Shown piece after piece: positions 1 to 7,198 of a stretch of 19,550 nt of DNA (the first letter of the stretch is position 1; every line of letters begins with the position of its first letter). The stretch spans positions 1 to 19,550 of the forward strand of contig CAZMRY010000027.1 in the NCBI GenBank assembly GCA_964568815.1, given 5' to 3'. Below the pieces are notes generated by a model. It did not search any database, had not been told where the DNA came from, and saw only the letters and a list, made by a program, of their open reading frames with translations. The position numbers were made by a program, and so were the translations under genes. This DNA comes from RGIG8700 sp964568815. GTDB lineage: Bacteria; Bacillota; Clostridia; RGIG6154.

Positions 1-6
1 TTTACA

Positions 7-35
7 AAAAAAATCGCTTAACAAGCGATTTTTTT
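7..35. terminator. Bidirectional intrinsic terminator at window edge
   Basis: A perfect 13-bp stem (7-19 with 23-35) with a 3-base loop is flanked by an A-run on the left and a T-run on the right, so it could end transcription in either direction. It most likely closes a gene lying left of the window. The promoter of the next gene begins immediately after it. Confidence 0.8.
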
Positions 36-36
36 A

Positions 37-65
37 TTGATAAATTTTACTGAATGAAGTATACT
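37..65 (+). promoter_or_regulatory. SigmaA promoter for the PHP phosphatase gene
   Basis: TTGATA (37-42), a 17-base spacer and TATACT (60-65). Transcription would begin near 72. That places the GGAGG ribosome binding site (73-77) almost at the RNA 5' end and the ATG at 86, giving a leader of only about 14 bases. Confidence 0.65.
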
Positions 66-85
66 TATCTTTGGAGGCACAGAAT

Positions 86-868
86 ATGAATTACAATTTC
101 CATACACATACAAAAAGATGCGGACATGCAACAGGAAAAGTAGAAAACTATATAAAAAGAGCTATTGAATGTAATATAAAATATATGGGCTTTTCTGACC
201 ATATTCCGTTTGCTTTTCCAGATGGACACGAAACACATTACAGAGTTCCAATAGCAGAAGTTGAAGACTATTTTAATGAGATTAGTGTTTTAAGAGAAAA
301 ATACAAAGATAAAATTGACATAATAATCGGATTTGAAATGGAATACTACACTGAATATTTTGAAGAGATGGTACAAAATGCAATTAATTGGGGTGCAGAG
401 TATCTTATTTTAGGTCAGCATTTTATATTCAATGAATATCCTGACGGAGTGTGGACAGGAAAAAGTACAGACAGCGATAAAAATTTGAAAGAGTATGTAA
501 AATGCATAGTTAATGCTATAAACAGTGGTGTTTTCACCTATGTTGCTCATCCTGATATATTCAGATATACAGGTGACTTTGATTTTTATTGTAAAGAAAT
601 GACTAAAATATGTGATGCTTCAAAAGAAAAAAATATTCCTCTTGAGATTAATTTTCTTGGCATAAGAGAAAACAGATTTTATCCTTATGAAAAGTTCTGG
701 GAAATTGCAGGGGAGATACAATGCCCTGTAACCTTTGGATTTGATGCACATGATGAATTGAGCGCATATGACTGTCAATCGCTTGAAAAAGCGAAAGAAT
801 TAGTCTTGAAATATAATATTAATTATATAGGAAAACCAAAAGTAATAACATTAAAAAGCACTTTTTAA
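86..868 (+). CDS. Histidinol-phosphatase of the PHP family (HisJ/HisK-like)
   Basis: A 260-residue PHP-domain phosphoesterase, probably cytoplasmic and removing phosphate from L-histidinol phosphate in histidine synthesis. The sequence shows the N-terminal metal-binding motif HTHT (H6, H8), then the CGHATG segment, GFEMEYY, GQHF, VAHPDIF and a C-terminal DAHDE, in the order expected for HisJ-type enzymes. Length fits the family. An in-frame TTG lies at 71, but the GGAGG at 73-77 sits 8 bases before ATG 86, which decides the start. No other his gene is in the window, so it is a stand-alone gene with its own promoter and terminator. A different small phosphomonoester substrate cannot be excluded, because PHP proteins vary in specificity. 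Confidence 0.78.
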   Translation: MNYNFHTHTKRCGHATGKVENYIKRAIECNIKYMGFSDHIPFAFPDGHETHYRVPIAEVEDYFNEISVLREKYKDKIDIIIGFEMEYYTEYFEEMVQNAINWGAEYLILGQHFIFNEYPDGVWTGKSTDSDKNLKEYVKCIVNAINSGVFTYVAHPDIFRYTGDFDFYCKEMTKICDASKEKNIPLEINFLGIRENRFYPYEKFWEIAGEIQCPVTFGFDAHDELSAYDCQSLEKAKELVLKYNINYIGKPKVITLKSTF

Positions 869-879
869 GGTGCTTTTTT
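853..879 (+). terminator. Intrinsic terminator overlapping the phosphatase stop codon
   Basis: AAAAGCAC pairs with GTGCTTTT across a short loop that contains the stop codon, followed by a T-run. The hairpin is built partly from the last codons of the gene. Confidence 0.75.
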
Positions 880-898
880 TGACGTTGATTGTCAAAAA
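876..898. promoter_or_regulatory. Inverted repeat upstream of the ABC operon, possible operator
   Basis: TTTTTGAC (876-883) and GTCAAAAA (891-898) form a perfect 8-bp inverted repeat with a 7-base spacer. Its left arm overlaps the T-run of the preceding terminator. It lies about 70 bases upstream of the ABC promoter, so an operator role is only a guess. A second weak hairpin behind the terminator is the alternative. Confidence 0.3.
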
Positions 899-970
899 TA
901 GTCGCTCCAATGATTTAGAAAAATAAAGCATTTTGGATATTTTTTACCACATTAAAATTGCTAAAAATCA

Positions 971-1000
971 TTGACAAAAATGTTTGCTTTATGTTAATAT
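971..1000 (+). promoter_or_regulatory. SigmaA promoter of the sugar ABC operon
   Basis: Consensus TTGACA (971-976) and TAATAT (995-1000) with an 18-base spacer, and a TGT extended -10 element just before the -10. An untranslated leader of about 50 bases follows. It carries an apparently unused Shine-Dalgarno-like GAAAGGAGAT (1012-1021) with no start codon at the right distance. Confidence 0.75.
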
Positions 1001-1059
1001 GATTTTAAGAAGAAAGGAGATATTAGTAAAATAATAATAATTAAGAACGGGGAAAGAAT

Positions 1060-2559
1060 ATGGAACAGATAATTCTTGAAATGAAAAATATTGACAAAAG
1101 ATTTTCGGGAGTCCATGCGCTTAAATCTGTAAATCTGGAACTTAAAAAAGGAGAGGTTCATGCTCTTATGGGCGAAAACGGAGCAGGAAAATCTACACTT
1201 ATGAAAGTTCTTTGCGGAATTCATAAGCGAGATGGCGGTGAAGTTTACCTGTTTGGTAAAGAGGTAAACTTTAACACTATAAAGGATTCACAGGAAGCGG
1301 GCATAAGCATTATTCATCAGGAACTTAATATGATGAATCATTTGACTGTAGCTCAAAATATTTACATAGGCAGAGAGCCAATGATTAAAGGTGTCTGCAT
1401 AGACGATAAAAAAATGGAAAAAGATGCACAGGAACTTTTTGACAGAATAGGTGTAAAGATTGACCCATCAGCAATTCTTGGCACTCTTACTGTTGGTAAA
1501 CAGCAGATGGTAGAAATTGCAAAAGCTGTTTCTAAAGAGTCAAAAATACTTATTCTTGATGAACCAACAGCTGCTCTTACTCAGCTTGAAGTAGAAGAAC
1601 TTTTCAAAATAATGAATGACCTTAAAGCAAAGGGCATAGGAATGGTATATATCTCTCACCGTATGGATGAAATTAACCGCATTTCAGACCGTATAACTGT
1701 AATGCGTGACGGTGAATATGTAGGAACCTTAATAACAAAAGATACCACAAAAGACGAAATTGTTAAGATGATGGTAGGCAGAGTTATTTACGGTGATAAA
1801 AAAGAACAGAGTAATGTATCTGAAGATGCAGAAACAGTTCTTGAAGTAAAAAACTTAAACAGAGGCAAAGAAATAAAAGATGTAAGCTTCAAATTAAGAA
1901 AAGGAGAAATATTAGGTTTCTCAGGTCTTATGGGTGCAGGAAGAACAGAGGTTGCCCGTGCAATATACGGTGCCGACCCTGTTGACAGCGGTGAAATTTT
2001 CATAAACGGAAAGAAGGTTAAAATCAGTACCCCTGAAGATGCAGTAAAAAACGGTATCTGCTATCTTTCAGAAGACAGAAAAAGATACGGTCTTATGCTC
2101 GATAAATCAGTTGCAGAAAATTCGGTTCTTGCATCTCTTGACAATTATATAAAGCTTGGCTGGATACAGGATAAAGCAATTGAAGTTGATGCAGAAAAAG
2201 AAAATACAAAGCTAAAAACAAAAACTCCGTCAATGAACCAACTGCTCAAAAATCTTTCAGGAGGAAATCAACAAAAAGTTATTATTGCAAGATGGCTTCT
2301 TAAAAACTCCGATATATTTATATTTGATGAACCTACAAGAGGTATTGATATCGGTGCAAAAAGTGAAATGTATGAACTTATGGAAGAACTTGCATCACAT
2401 GGGAAATCCGTTATTATGATTTCTTCAGAGCTGGCTGAAATTCAAAGACTAAGTGACAGAGTCATCGTTATGTGTGAAGGCCGCATTACAGGCGAGATTG
2501 ACATAAAAGATGCAACTCAGGAGAAAATAATGGCGTATGCAACAATGAGAGAAGAATAA
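1060..2559 (+). CDS. Sugar ABC importer ATPase with two fused nucleotide-binding domains (RbsA/MglA/XylG type)
   Basis: A 499-residue cytoplasmic ATPase that powers a monosaccharide importer of the CUT2 family. Two ABC domains are fused. The first has Walker A GENGAGKST (38-46), a Q-loop at HQ (86-87), a signature LTVGKQQ (143-149) and Walker B ILILDEPT (163-170). The second has a degenerate Walker A, GLMGAGRTE (289-297, Lys replaced by Arg), signature LSGGNQQ (399-405) and Walker B IFIFDEPT (419-426). One canonical and one degenerate site is normal for this family, as is the length near 500. The ATG follows GGGGAAAG at 1049-1056. The permease and lipoprotein genes follow at 22-74 base gaps, forming one operon. 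The transported sugar cannot be told from the ATPase. Confidence 0.93.
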   Translation: MEQIILEMKNIDKRFSGVHALKSVNLELKKGEVHALMGENGAGKSTLMKVLCGIHKRDGGEVYLFGKEVNFNTIKDSQEAGISIIHQELNMMNHLTVAQNIYIGREPMIKGVCIDDKKMEKDAQELFDRIGVKIDPSAILGTLTVGKQQMVEIAKAVSKESKILILDEPTAALTQLEVEELFKIMNDLKAKGIGMVYISHRMDEINRISDRITVMRDGEYVGTLITKDTTKDEIVKMMVGRVIYGDKKEQSNVSEDAETVLEVKNLNRGKEIKDVSFKLRKGEILGFSGLMGAGRTEVARAIYGADPVDSGEIFINGKKVKISTPEDAVKNGICYLSEDRKRYGLMLDKSVAENSVLASLDNYIKLGWIQDKAIEVDAEKENTKLKTKTPSMNQLLKNLSGGNQQKVIIARWLLKNSDIFIFDEPTRGIDIGAKSEMYELMEELASHGKSVIMISSELAEIQRLSDRVIVMCEGRITGEIDIKDATQEKIMAYATMREE

Positions 2560-2590
2560 GCGTTGTTTAAGAGAGGAGATAGTGGAATAT

Positions 2591-3616
2591 ATGAAAAATT
2601 CAAATACATTGGCTTCAATTGCCAAAAAAGGTATGCAGAATATGATTATTATTGCTGCACTTGCAGTTCTTGTTCTCATATTCTGGGCATTAAACCCGAA
2701 TTTCTTGGGTAAATATAATATAGTAAGTATGGCGCAGTCTTTAGCACCATATGCTATAATGGGTCTTGGAGTAACTTTTGTTATCGCAACAGGCGGTATT
2801 GACCTTTCTATAGGTACAACTTGTATTGCATCAGCTGTTATTGCAGGTAAGCTTTATATGAATGGTATGCCTCTTGGCTATACAATTCCTGTAATGATTG
2901 CAATAGGTACTTTAATTGGCTTTATTAATGGTCTTTTGGTAGCAAAACTTAAAATTCCTGCATTTATCGCAACACTTGGCACAATGATGTTTGGCAGAGG
3001 ATTAAGTGCAATTATAGTGTCAATACCAAACATTTTCTATCCTGGCGGAACATGGTTCAATAAGGTGTTTTCAAACTTTAACGGTGTTCCTGTTGGATTA
3101 ATATGGGTAGTGTTTTTTGCAATAATCTGTATGTATCTTATGTATAAGTGTAAAATCGGAAGATACATACTTTCAATCGGCAGTAATGAAGAAGCAACAA
3201 GACTTTCAGGTATAGATACGGATAAATATAAAATTATTGCATATACTATTGCAGGTATAGCAACAGGTATTGCAGCAATTTTCTGGTCAGCATCATTCAC
3301 AACAGTTGCAGCAGCAACAGGTAACGGTATGGAACTTGATGCAATTGCAGGCGTATACATTGGCGGAACTTCTGCTGCAGGCGGTACAGCTTCAATTGCA
3401 GGCTCTGTAATAGGTGCTATAATGCTTGTTGTTATAAGAAGCGGACTTAATTTTGTTCTTGCTAAATTCAACTTGAATGTTAACTCAACATACGTTACAT
3501 ATGTACTCACAGGTATTATAGTAGTAGTTGCGGTTTTAATGGATGTTATCAAAAACAAAAATGCAAACAAGGTTAAAGTAGAAAAGAAAACTAAAAAAGC
3601 AAAAACACAAGGTTAA
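2591..3616 (+). CDS. Sugar ABC importer permease (RbsC type)
   Basis: A polytopic membrane protein of 341 residues. It shows the CUT2 permease pattern: many hydrophobic segments, the family motif GGIDLSIG after the second membrane stretch, FIATLGTMMFGRG in the middle, and a Gly/Ala-rich AGVYIGGTSAAGGTASIAGSVIGA segment towards the end. The C-terminus is a basic cytoplasmic tail rich in Lys. A GTG at 2582 is in frame, but only 3 bases separate it from the GGAG at 2575-2578. The ATG at 2591 is 12 bases away. Neither spacing is ideal; ATG is preferred because the protein then begins like other RbsC proteins. It works with the preceding ATPase and the following binding protein. Confidence 0.92.
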   Translation: MKNSNTLASIAKKGMQNMIIIAALAVLVLIFWALNPNFLGKYNIVSMAQSLAPYAIMGLGVTFVIATGGIDLSIGTTCIASAVIAGKLYMNGMPLGYTIPVMIAIGTLIGFINGLLVAKLKIPAFIATLGTMMFGRGLSAIIVSIPNIFYPGGTWFNKVFSNFNGVPVGLIWVVFFAIICMYLMYKCKIGRYILSIGSNEEATRLSGIDTDKYKIIAYTIAGIATGIAAIFWSASFTTVAAATGNGMELDAIAGVYIGGTSAAGGTASIAGSVIGAIMLVVIRSGLNFVLAKFNLNVNSTYVTYVLTGIIVVVAVLMDVIKNKNANKVKVEKKTKKAKTQG

Positions 3617-3690
3617 AAATATAAAAACGCACGCAAAACAATAAATAAAGTTTTTTTAAAAGATTTAATAATTATAAAGGAGGATGTTTT

Positions 3691-4722
3691 ATGAAAAAAG
3701 TATTATCAATTATCTTGGCGGTAGCAATGCTTACAGCTCTTCTTACAGGCTGCGGCGGTGCAGGTGCAGACGAAAAGACAATTGCAGTAGTTGCAAAAGG
3801 TGAATCACATGCATTCTGGCAGTCAGTTAAAGCAGGTGCAGAAGCAGCAGGCGAAAAATATGGTTACAAAATCACTTTCAGAGGTCCTGCAAGTGAATCA
3901 GCAAAAGACCTTCCATCACAGATGGAAATGGTTCAGACGGCTCTTTCAAACAATGCGTCAGCTATCGTTTTAGCTACAATCGGTGAAGGTTTTGTTGACC
4001 TTTTAACACAGGCTAAAGACAGTAACATTCCTGTAGTACAGTTTGACAGCGGTATCTGGGCTAACGATGTTGCAGCTCTTGATTCAGCTGACAAAAACCC
4101 ATTAGTAGCTCATGTTGCAACAAGTAACTATTTAGCAGCAGGCACAGTAGCTGAAAACTTCTATGCAGCAATTAAAGATGATATCGCTGCAGCGGATAAG
4201 TATACAATCGGTGTTATTCAGCACGACGAAACACAGACAGGTATCGACAGAGCAGCAGGCTTCATTGACAAGTTCGAAGAACTTGCAGATGCAGATGCTG
4301 CAACAAAAGGCAAATATAAAATTGAAAAAGAAGTAAAACCTGGTGATGCAGATAACGCATACAAAGCAGCTCTTGAAGCTCTTACAGAAAAAGGTGCATC
4401 AGCTATCTTTATGACAAATGAAGGTGTTGTTAAACAGGTTTATGATGCTATCGGTGCAGCAGGCACAAAATATGATGCAATCAAGTTTGCAGGTTATGAT
4501 GCAGGCACAAAGCAGATTGAATGGATGAAGAAAACAACAGGTCCTAAGCTTGTTGGTGCAGTTGCACAGGATTCATTCCAGATTGGTTATCAGGCAGTTG
4601 AACAGGCTGTATTTGCTTTAGAAGGAAAAGAAATTACAGAAAAGGTTGACATTGCCGGTGCATGGTGGGATGCAACAAATGTTGACGAAATGATTGAAAA
4701 GAATTTAGTATATCAGGGATAA
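3691..4722 (+). CDS. Sugar-binding lipoprotein of the ABC importer (RbsB/type I periplasmic-binding-protein fold)
   Basis: A 343-residue extracytoplasmic substrate-binding protein. The N-terminus is a lipoprotein signal: MKK, a hydrophobic core, then the lipobox LTGC with the lipidated cysteine at residue 21. After it the chain follows the periplasmic-binding-protein type I pattern (IAVVAKGESHAFWQSVKAGAE, then SAIVLA and PVVQFDSG, a hinge region, and IKFAGYDAG). A strong ribosome binding site, AAAGGAGG (3676-3683), precedes the ATG. It is the last gene of the operon; ribose operons usually also place the binding protein last. Binding residues are not recognisable enough to name the sugar. Galactose, ribose, xylose or an uncommon plant sugar are all possible. 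Confidence 0.9.
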   Translation: MKKVLSIILAVAMLTALLTGCGGAGADEKTIAVVAKGESHAFWQSVKAGAEAAGEKYGYKITFRGPASESAKDLPSQMEMVQTALSNNASAIVLATIGEGFVDLLTQAKDSNIPVVQFDSGIWANDVAALDSADKNPLVAHVATSNYLAAGTVAENFYAAIKDDIAAADKYTIGVIQHDETQTGIDRAAGFIDKFEELADADAATKGKYKIEKEVKPGDADNAYKAALEALTEKGASAIFMTNEGVVKQVYDAIGAAGTKYDAIKFAGYDAGTKQIEWMKKTTGPKLVGAVAQDSFQIGYQAVEQAVFALEGKEITEKVDIAGAWWDATNVDEMIEKNLVYQG

Positions 4723-4727
4723 TTCCT

Positions 4728-4747
4728 AAAATGCGTTGCGTTTTTGT
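4728..4747 (+). terminator. Intrinsic terminator of the ABC operon
   Basis: AAAATGC and GCGTTTT form a 7-bp stem (one G-U pair) with a GTT loop, followed directly by a T-run. It begins 6 bases after the stop codon of the binding-protein gene. Confidence 0.65.
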
Positions 4748-4754
4748 TAACCTG

Positions 4755-4779
4755 CAGCACCTTCTTTAAGAGGGTGCTG
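4755..4779. terminator. Second stem-loop behind the ABC operon
   Basis: CAGCACC (4755-4761) and GGTGCTG (4773-4779) form a perfect 7-bp stem; the inner bases TCT and AGA can extend it. It is followed by TTATTG rather than a clean T-run, so it may be a back-up terminator or a barrier protecting the mRNA 3' end. Confidence 0.5.
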
Positions 4780-4800
4780 TTATTGTATAACGAAAACCAC

Positions 4801-4913
4801 CAGCTAGTGTTCAAAAAAGGCTTTTGGCGTTGAACTGATAAAGCCTTCTCCCAGAGGAGAAGGAGGGCGGCATAGCCGCACGGATGAGGTACAGGATTTC
4901 GGAGAAATCCGTG
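4801..4913. repeat. GC-richer palindromic intergenic element (possible dispersed repeat)
   Basis: Four inverted repeats in a row: GTTCAA (4809-4814) with TTGAAC (4830-4835); CCTTCTCC (4844-4851) with GGAGAAGG (4856-4863); GCGGC (4867-4871) with GCCGC (4875-4879); and two competing pairings, CACGGAT (4879-4885) with ATCCGTG (4907-4913) or GGATTTC (4894-4900) with GAAATCC (4904-4910). GC content is visibly above the flanks. The stretch resembles multi-hairpin intergenic repeats that I recall from several gut Firmicutes genomes, but no second copy lies in this window. No open reading frame here is credible. Confidence 0.55.
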
Positions 4914-4957
4914 AATCAGTATAATATTATTATTTTTGAAAGTCAAGTTAAAATGTG

Positions 4958-4986
4958 TTGAATACAAAAGGGTTGTGTGATACAAT
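4958..4986 (+). promoter_or_regulatory. SigmaA promoter of the HAD phosphatase/aldo-keto reductase operon
   Basis: TTGAAT (4958-4963), a 17-base spacer and TACAAT (4981-4986), with a TGA extended -10 element at 4978-4980. The predicted start near 4993 leaves a leader of about 33 bases. Confidence 0.7.
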
Positions 4987-5025
4987 ATCAATAAGTGTAA
5001 ATATATTAAACTGCGAGGAGGAAAA

Positions 5026-5844
5026 ATGGGTAAGTTTGACAAAATTTTAATATGTACTGACCTTGACGGAACACTACTTAAAAATGATAAAACAGTGTCA
5101 AAAGAAAATAAAGAAGCTATAGAGTATTTTAAGTCAGAAGGCGGATTGTTTACCTTTGTAACAGGAAGAGTGCCCGGCATAGTGGGAGAAACCTATGAAG
5201 CGGTTAAACCTAACATTCCTTTTGGGTGTATAAACGGTGGCGGAATTTATGACGGTGAAAAGAAAGAATATGTCTGGACAATGAAAGCAGACAGTCACAT
5301 AATTGACATTGTTGATGCTGTGTATAAAAATGTTCCTGAGGCAGCTATTCTTGTTCATACTTTTGATAAGACTTATTTCTGCAGAGAAAACGAGATGACA
5401 GAGTGGTATATTAAAATAACAAAAACAGAGTATAATACCGCACATTACCGAGATATCAAGGAAGATATTGCAAAAGTTGTTTTCAATTTCGGTGAAGAAG
5501 AAACCTTTGTTAAACTTAAAGAGCTTTTAAGCAGACATCCCTTTGCAGATAAGTTCGATTTTATCCGTTCAGAGAAAAGATTATATGAGGTGCTTCCAAA
5601 AGGCAGCGGCAAAGGACTGTCACTGGAGAAGCTTTCTAAGATTTACGGTATTGATAACACAATTGCAGTAGGTGACTATAACAATGATATTTCAATGTTT
5701 GAAAAGGCAAAAATATCTGTTGCAGTTTCAAATGCCTGCAAGGAGGTTCTTGAAATAGCAGATATAGTAACTGTAAGCAACGAAGAAAACGCAATAGCAA
5801 AAATAATATCTGATATTGATAAAGGGATAATTTCTTTCAATTAA
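5026..5844 (+). CDS. Cof-type HAD-superfamily sugar-phosphate phosphatase
   Basis: A 272-residue cytoplasmic hydrolase of HAD subfamily IIB (Cof/YidA group), expected to remove phosphate from sugar phosphates or similar small molecules. Motif I is DLDGTLL with the nucleophile D12 and the acid/base D14. Motif II is T46 in FVTGR, motif III is K196 in GSGKGLSLEKL, and motif IV is GDYNND with D217 and D221. Length is typical. The ATG follows GAGGAGG by 7 bases. It is the first gene of an operon with the aldo/keto reductase, whose ribosome binding site overlaps its stop codon. This family is promiscuous, so no specific substrate is assigned. Confidence 0.88.
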   Translation: MGKFDKILICTDLDGTLLKNDKTVSKENKEAIEYFKSEGGLFTFVTGRVPGIVGETYEAVKPNIPFGCINGGGIYDGEKKEYVWTMKADSHIIDIVDAVYKNVPEAAILVHTFDKTYFCRENEMTEWYIKITKTEYNTAHYRDIKEDIAKVVFNFGEEETFVKLKELLSRHPFADKFDFIRSEKRLYEVLPKGSGKGLSLEKLSKIYGIDNTIAVGDYNNDISMFEKAKISVAVSNACKEVLEIADIVTVSNEENAIAKIISDIDKGIISFN

Positions 5845-5856
5845 AGGAGAAAAAAT

Positions 5857-6846
5857 ATGTATAATGCATCAGAAAAAAGATATGAAAAAATGGAATATAA
5901 CAGATGCGGAGAAAGTGGTTTAAAGCTTCCTGCTGTGTCTTTGGGCTTGTGGCACAATTTTGGTGATACAGGCAATTTTGACAATATGTGTAAAATGCTC
6001 TTTACCGCATTTGATAATGGCATCACACATTTTGATTTGGCTAATAATTATGGTCCAAATCCGGGAAGTGCGGAAATTAATTTTGGTAAAATACTAAATG
6101 ACCATATGAAATCATACAGAGATGAAATGATAATCAGCACTAAAGCAGGCTATCTTATGTGGGACGGTCCATATGGTGACGGAGGAAGCAGAAAATATCT
6201 CATATCAAGCCTTGACCAGAGTCTTAAAAGAATGAACATAGATTATGTAGATATATTTTATCACCACAGAATGGATAAACAAACTCCTTTATATGAGTCA
6301 ATGTGGGCACTTGACAGAGCAGTAAAAAGCGGTAAGGCACTTTATGCGGGGCTTTCAAATTATGATGGTAAAACTATGATAGAGGCGGCAAAAATTTTAA
6401 ATGAACTTCATTGCCCTTTTGTCATAAATCAGAACAGATATTCAATTTTAGACAGAGGCCTTGATAAAAATAAAATATTTGATGCGGCACTTGATGAGAA
6501 AAAAGGTATGATTATATTCAGCCCACTTGCTCAGGGCTTGCTTTCAGACAGATATTTAAAAGGCATACCAAGTGACAGCAGAGTGAAAACAGACGGAAGA
6601 TTTTTAAAAGCCGAAGGAATTACCCCTCAGCTTGTTGAAAAAATTACTAAGCTTAATAACCTTGCAAAACAAAGAGGTCAGACCTTAGCACAGATGGCTC
6701 TTGCCTGGGTTTACAATAATGATGCGGTTACAAGTGTGCTTGTAGGTGCATCAAAACCTGAGCAAATACTTGATAACATTAGAATGCTCGAAAATACAAC
6801 ATTTTCAGAAGAAGAATTAACGATTATAGATAGCATTGCATTGTAA
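5857..6846 (+). CDS. Aldo/keto reductase of the YghZ/L-glyceraldehyde-3-phosphate reductase type
   Basis: A 329-residue NAD(P)H-dependent reductase with a TIM-barrel fold. The N-terminal NRCGESGLKLPAVSLGLWHNFG matches the start of YghZ-like proteins. The catalytic tetrad can be read as D60, Y65 (DLANNYG), K96 (STKAGY) and H136 or H137 (FYHHR). Towards the C-terminus GASKPEQILDNI is the usual cofactor-phosphate-binding helix. ATG 5857 follows AAAGGAGA (5843-5850), which contains the stop codon of the HAD gene, so the two are translationally linked. YghZ-type enzymes reduce L-glyceraldehyde 3-phosphate and methylglyoxal; detoxification of reactive aldehydes is a reasonable guess here. No terminator is seen before the downstream T-box promoter. 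Confidence 0.86.
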   Translation: MYNASEKRYEKMEYNRCGESGLKLPAVSLGLWHNFGDTGNFDNMCKMLFTAFDNGITHFDLANNYGPNPGSAEINFGKILNDHMKSYRDEMIISTKAGYLMWDGPYGDGGSRKYLISSLDQSLKRMNIDYVDIFYHHRMDKQTPLYESMWALDRAVKSGKALYAGLSNYDGKTMIEAAKILNELHCPFVINQNRYSILDRGLDKNKIFDAALDEKKGMIIFSPLAQGLLSDRYLKGIPSDSRVKTDGRFLKAEGITPQLVEKITKLNNLAKQRGQTLAQMALAWVYNNDAVTSVLVGASKPEQILDNIRMLENTTFSEEELTIIDSIAL

Positions 6847-6860
6847 ACAATAAAAATTAC

Positions 6861-6889
6861 TTGACATAAAAAAAGAGCGGTGGTATAAT
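6861..6889 (+). promoter_or_regulatory. Consensus SigmaA promoter of the T-box/trpB unit
   Basis: Perfect TTGACA (6861-6866) and perfect TATAAT (6884-6889) with a 17-base spacer and a TGG extended -10 element. Initiation is expected near 6896. Such a strong promoter fits a gene controlled afterwards by transcription attenuation. Confidence 0.9.
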
Positions 6890-6895
6890 TTCATT

Positions 6896-7162
6896 AAGTT
6901 GAATATTGCAACAAACCGATGAGACAGAAAAAAGTCAGATAACAATCTTAAGAGCGAGTGGATTACGGTGTGAGTTCCACAAGGTTGCCTGAGTAATATG
7001 GACTGTTGAGGGCGGCGTTAAATGCGCTGACGCAGGACTCGCGTAAGCAGTCAGGGATATGTTGGTATCCTGCTGAGGAGTTTTAAACTCGAAACAAGGT
7101 GGCACCGCGGAAAAGTAATTTCGCCCTTGATTTGCATATATAATGCAAGTCGGGGCTTTTTT
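6896..7162 (+). ncRNA. T-box leader, probably reading tRNA-Trp
   Basis: A transcription-attenuating leader that senses uncharged tRNA. Stem I has the typical AGAGCGAG followed by GTGGA...TTCCAC enclosing ACGGTGTGAG. The returning strand has GAG, then TAATA, then TGG (6999-7001) followed by AC, the usual surroundings of a specifier, so the codon is read as UGG (Trp). Further hairpins lie at 7049-7074 and 7080-7090. The antiterminator carries the conserved T-box sequence AAGGTGGCACCGCGG (7096-7110), whose bulge UGGC would pair with a tRNA ending GCCA; bacterial tRNA-Trp has G as discriminator base. The downstream gene is trpB, which agrees. The choice of specifier is an inference from position and context. 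Confidence 0.93.
7123..7162 (+). terminator. T-box-controlled intrinsic terminator
   Basis: A stem of about 14 bp (GCCCTTGATTTGCAT with ATGCAAGTCGGGGC, one bulged T and a few G-U pairs), then six T. Its CCTT (7125-7128) is also the partner of AAGG (7096-7099) in the antiterminator, so the two structures exclude each other. Confidence 0.9.
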
Positions 7163-7198
7163 GTTGCAGTAGCAATAAAATATATGGAGGTTGTATTT

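Noticed and set aside
3037..3570. A 177-residue minus-strand frame opposite the permease gene
   Set aside because: It is the mirror of a hydrophobic membrane-protein gene with favourable codon bias; it resembles no family.
3617..3690. A separate promoter or attenuator before the binding-protein gene
   Set aside because: The AT-rich gap shows no convincing -35/-10 pair and no stable hairpin, only a strong ribosome binding site.
4713..5180. A 155-residue minus-strand reading frame across the gap before the HAD gene
   Set aside because: It runs through two terminator hairpins, the palindromic element and the HAD promoter, has no ribosome binding site and a low-complexity composition; it is a chance frame.
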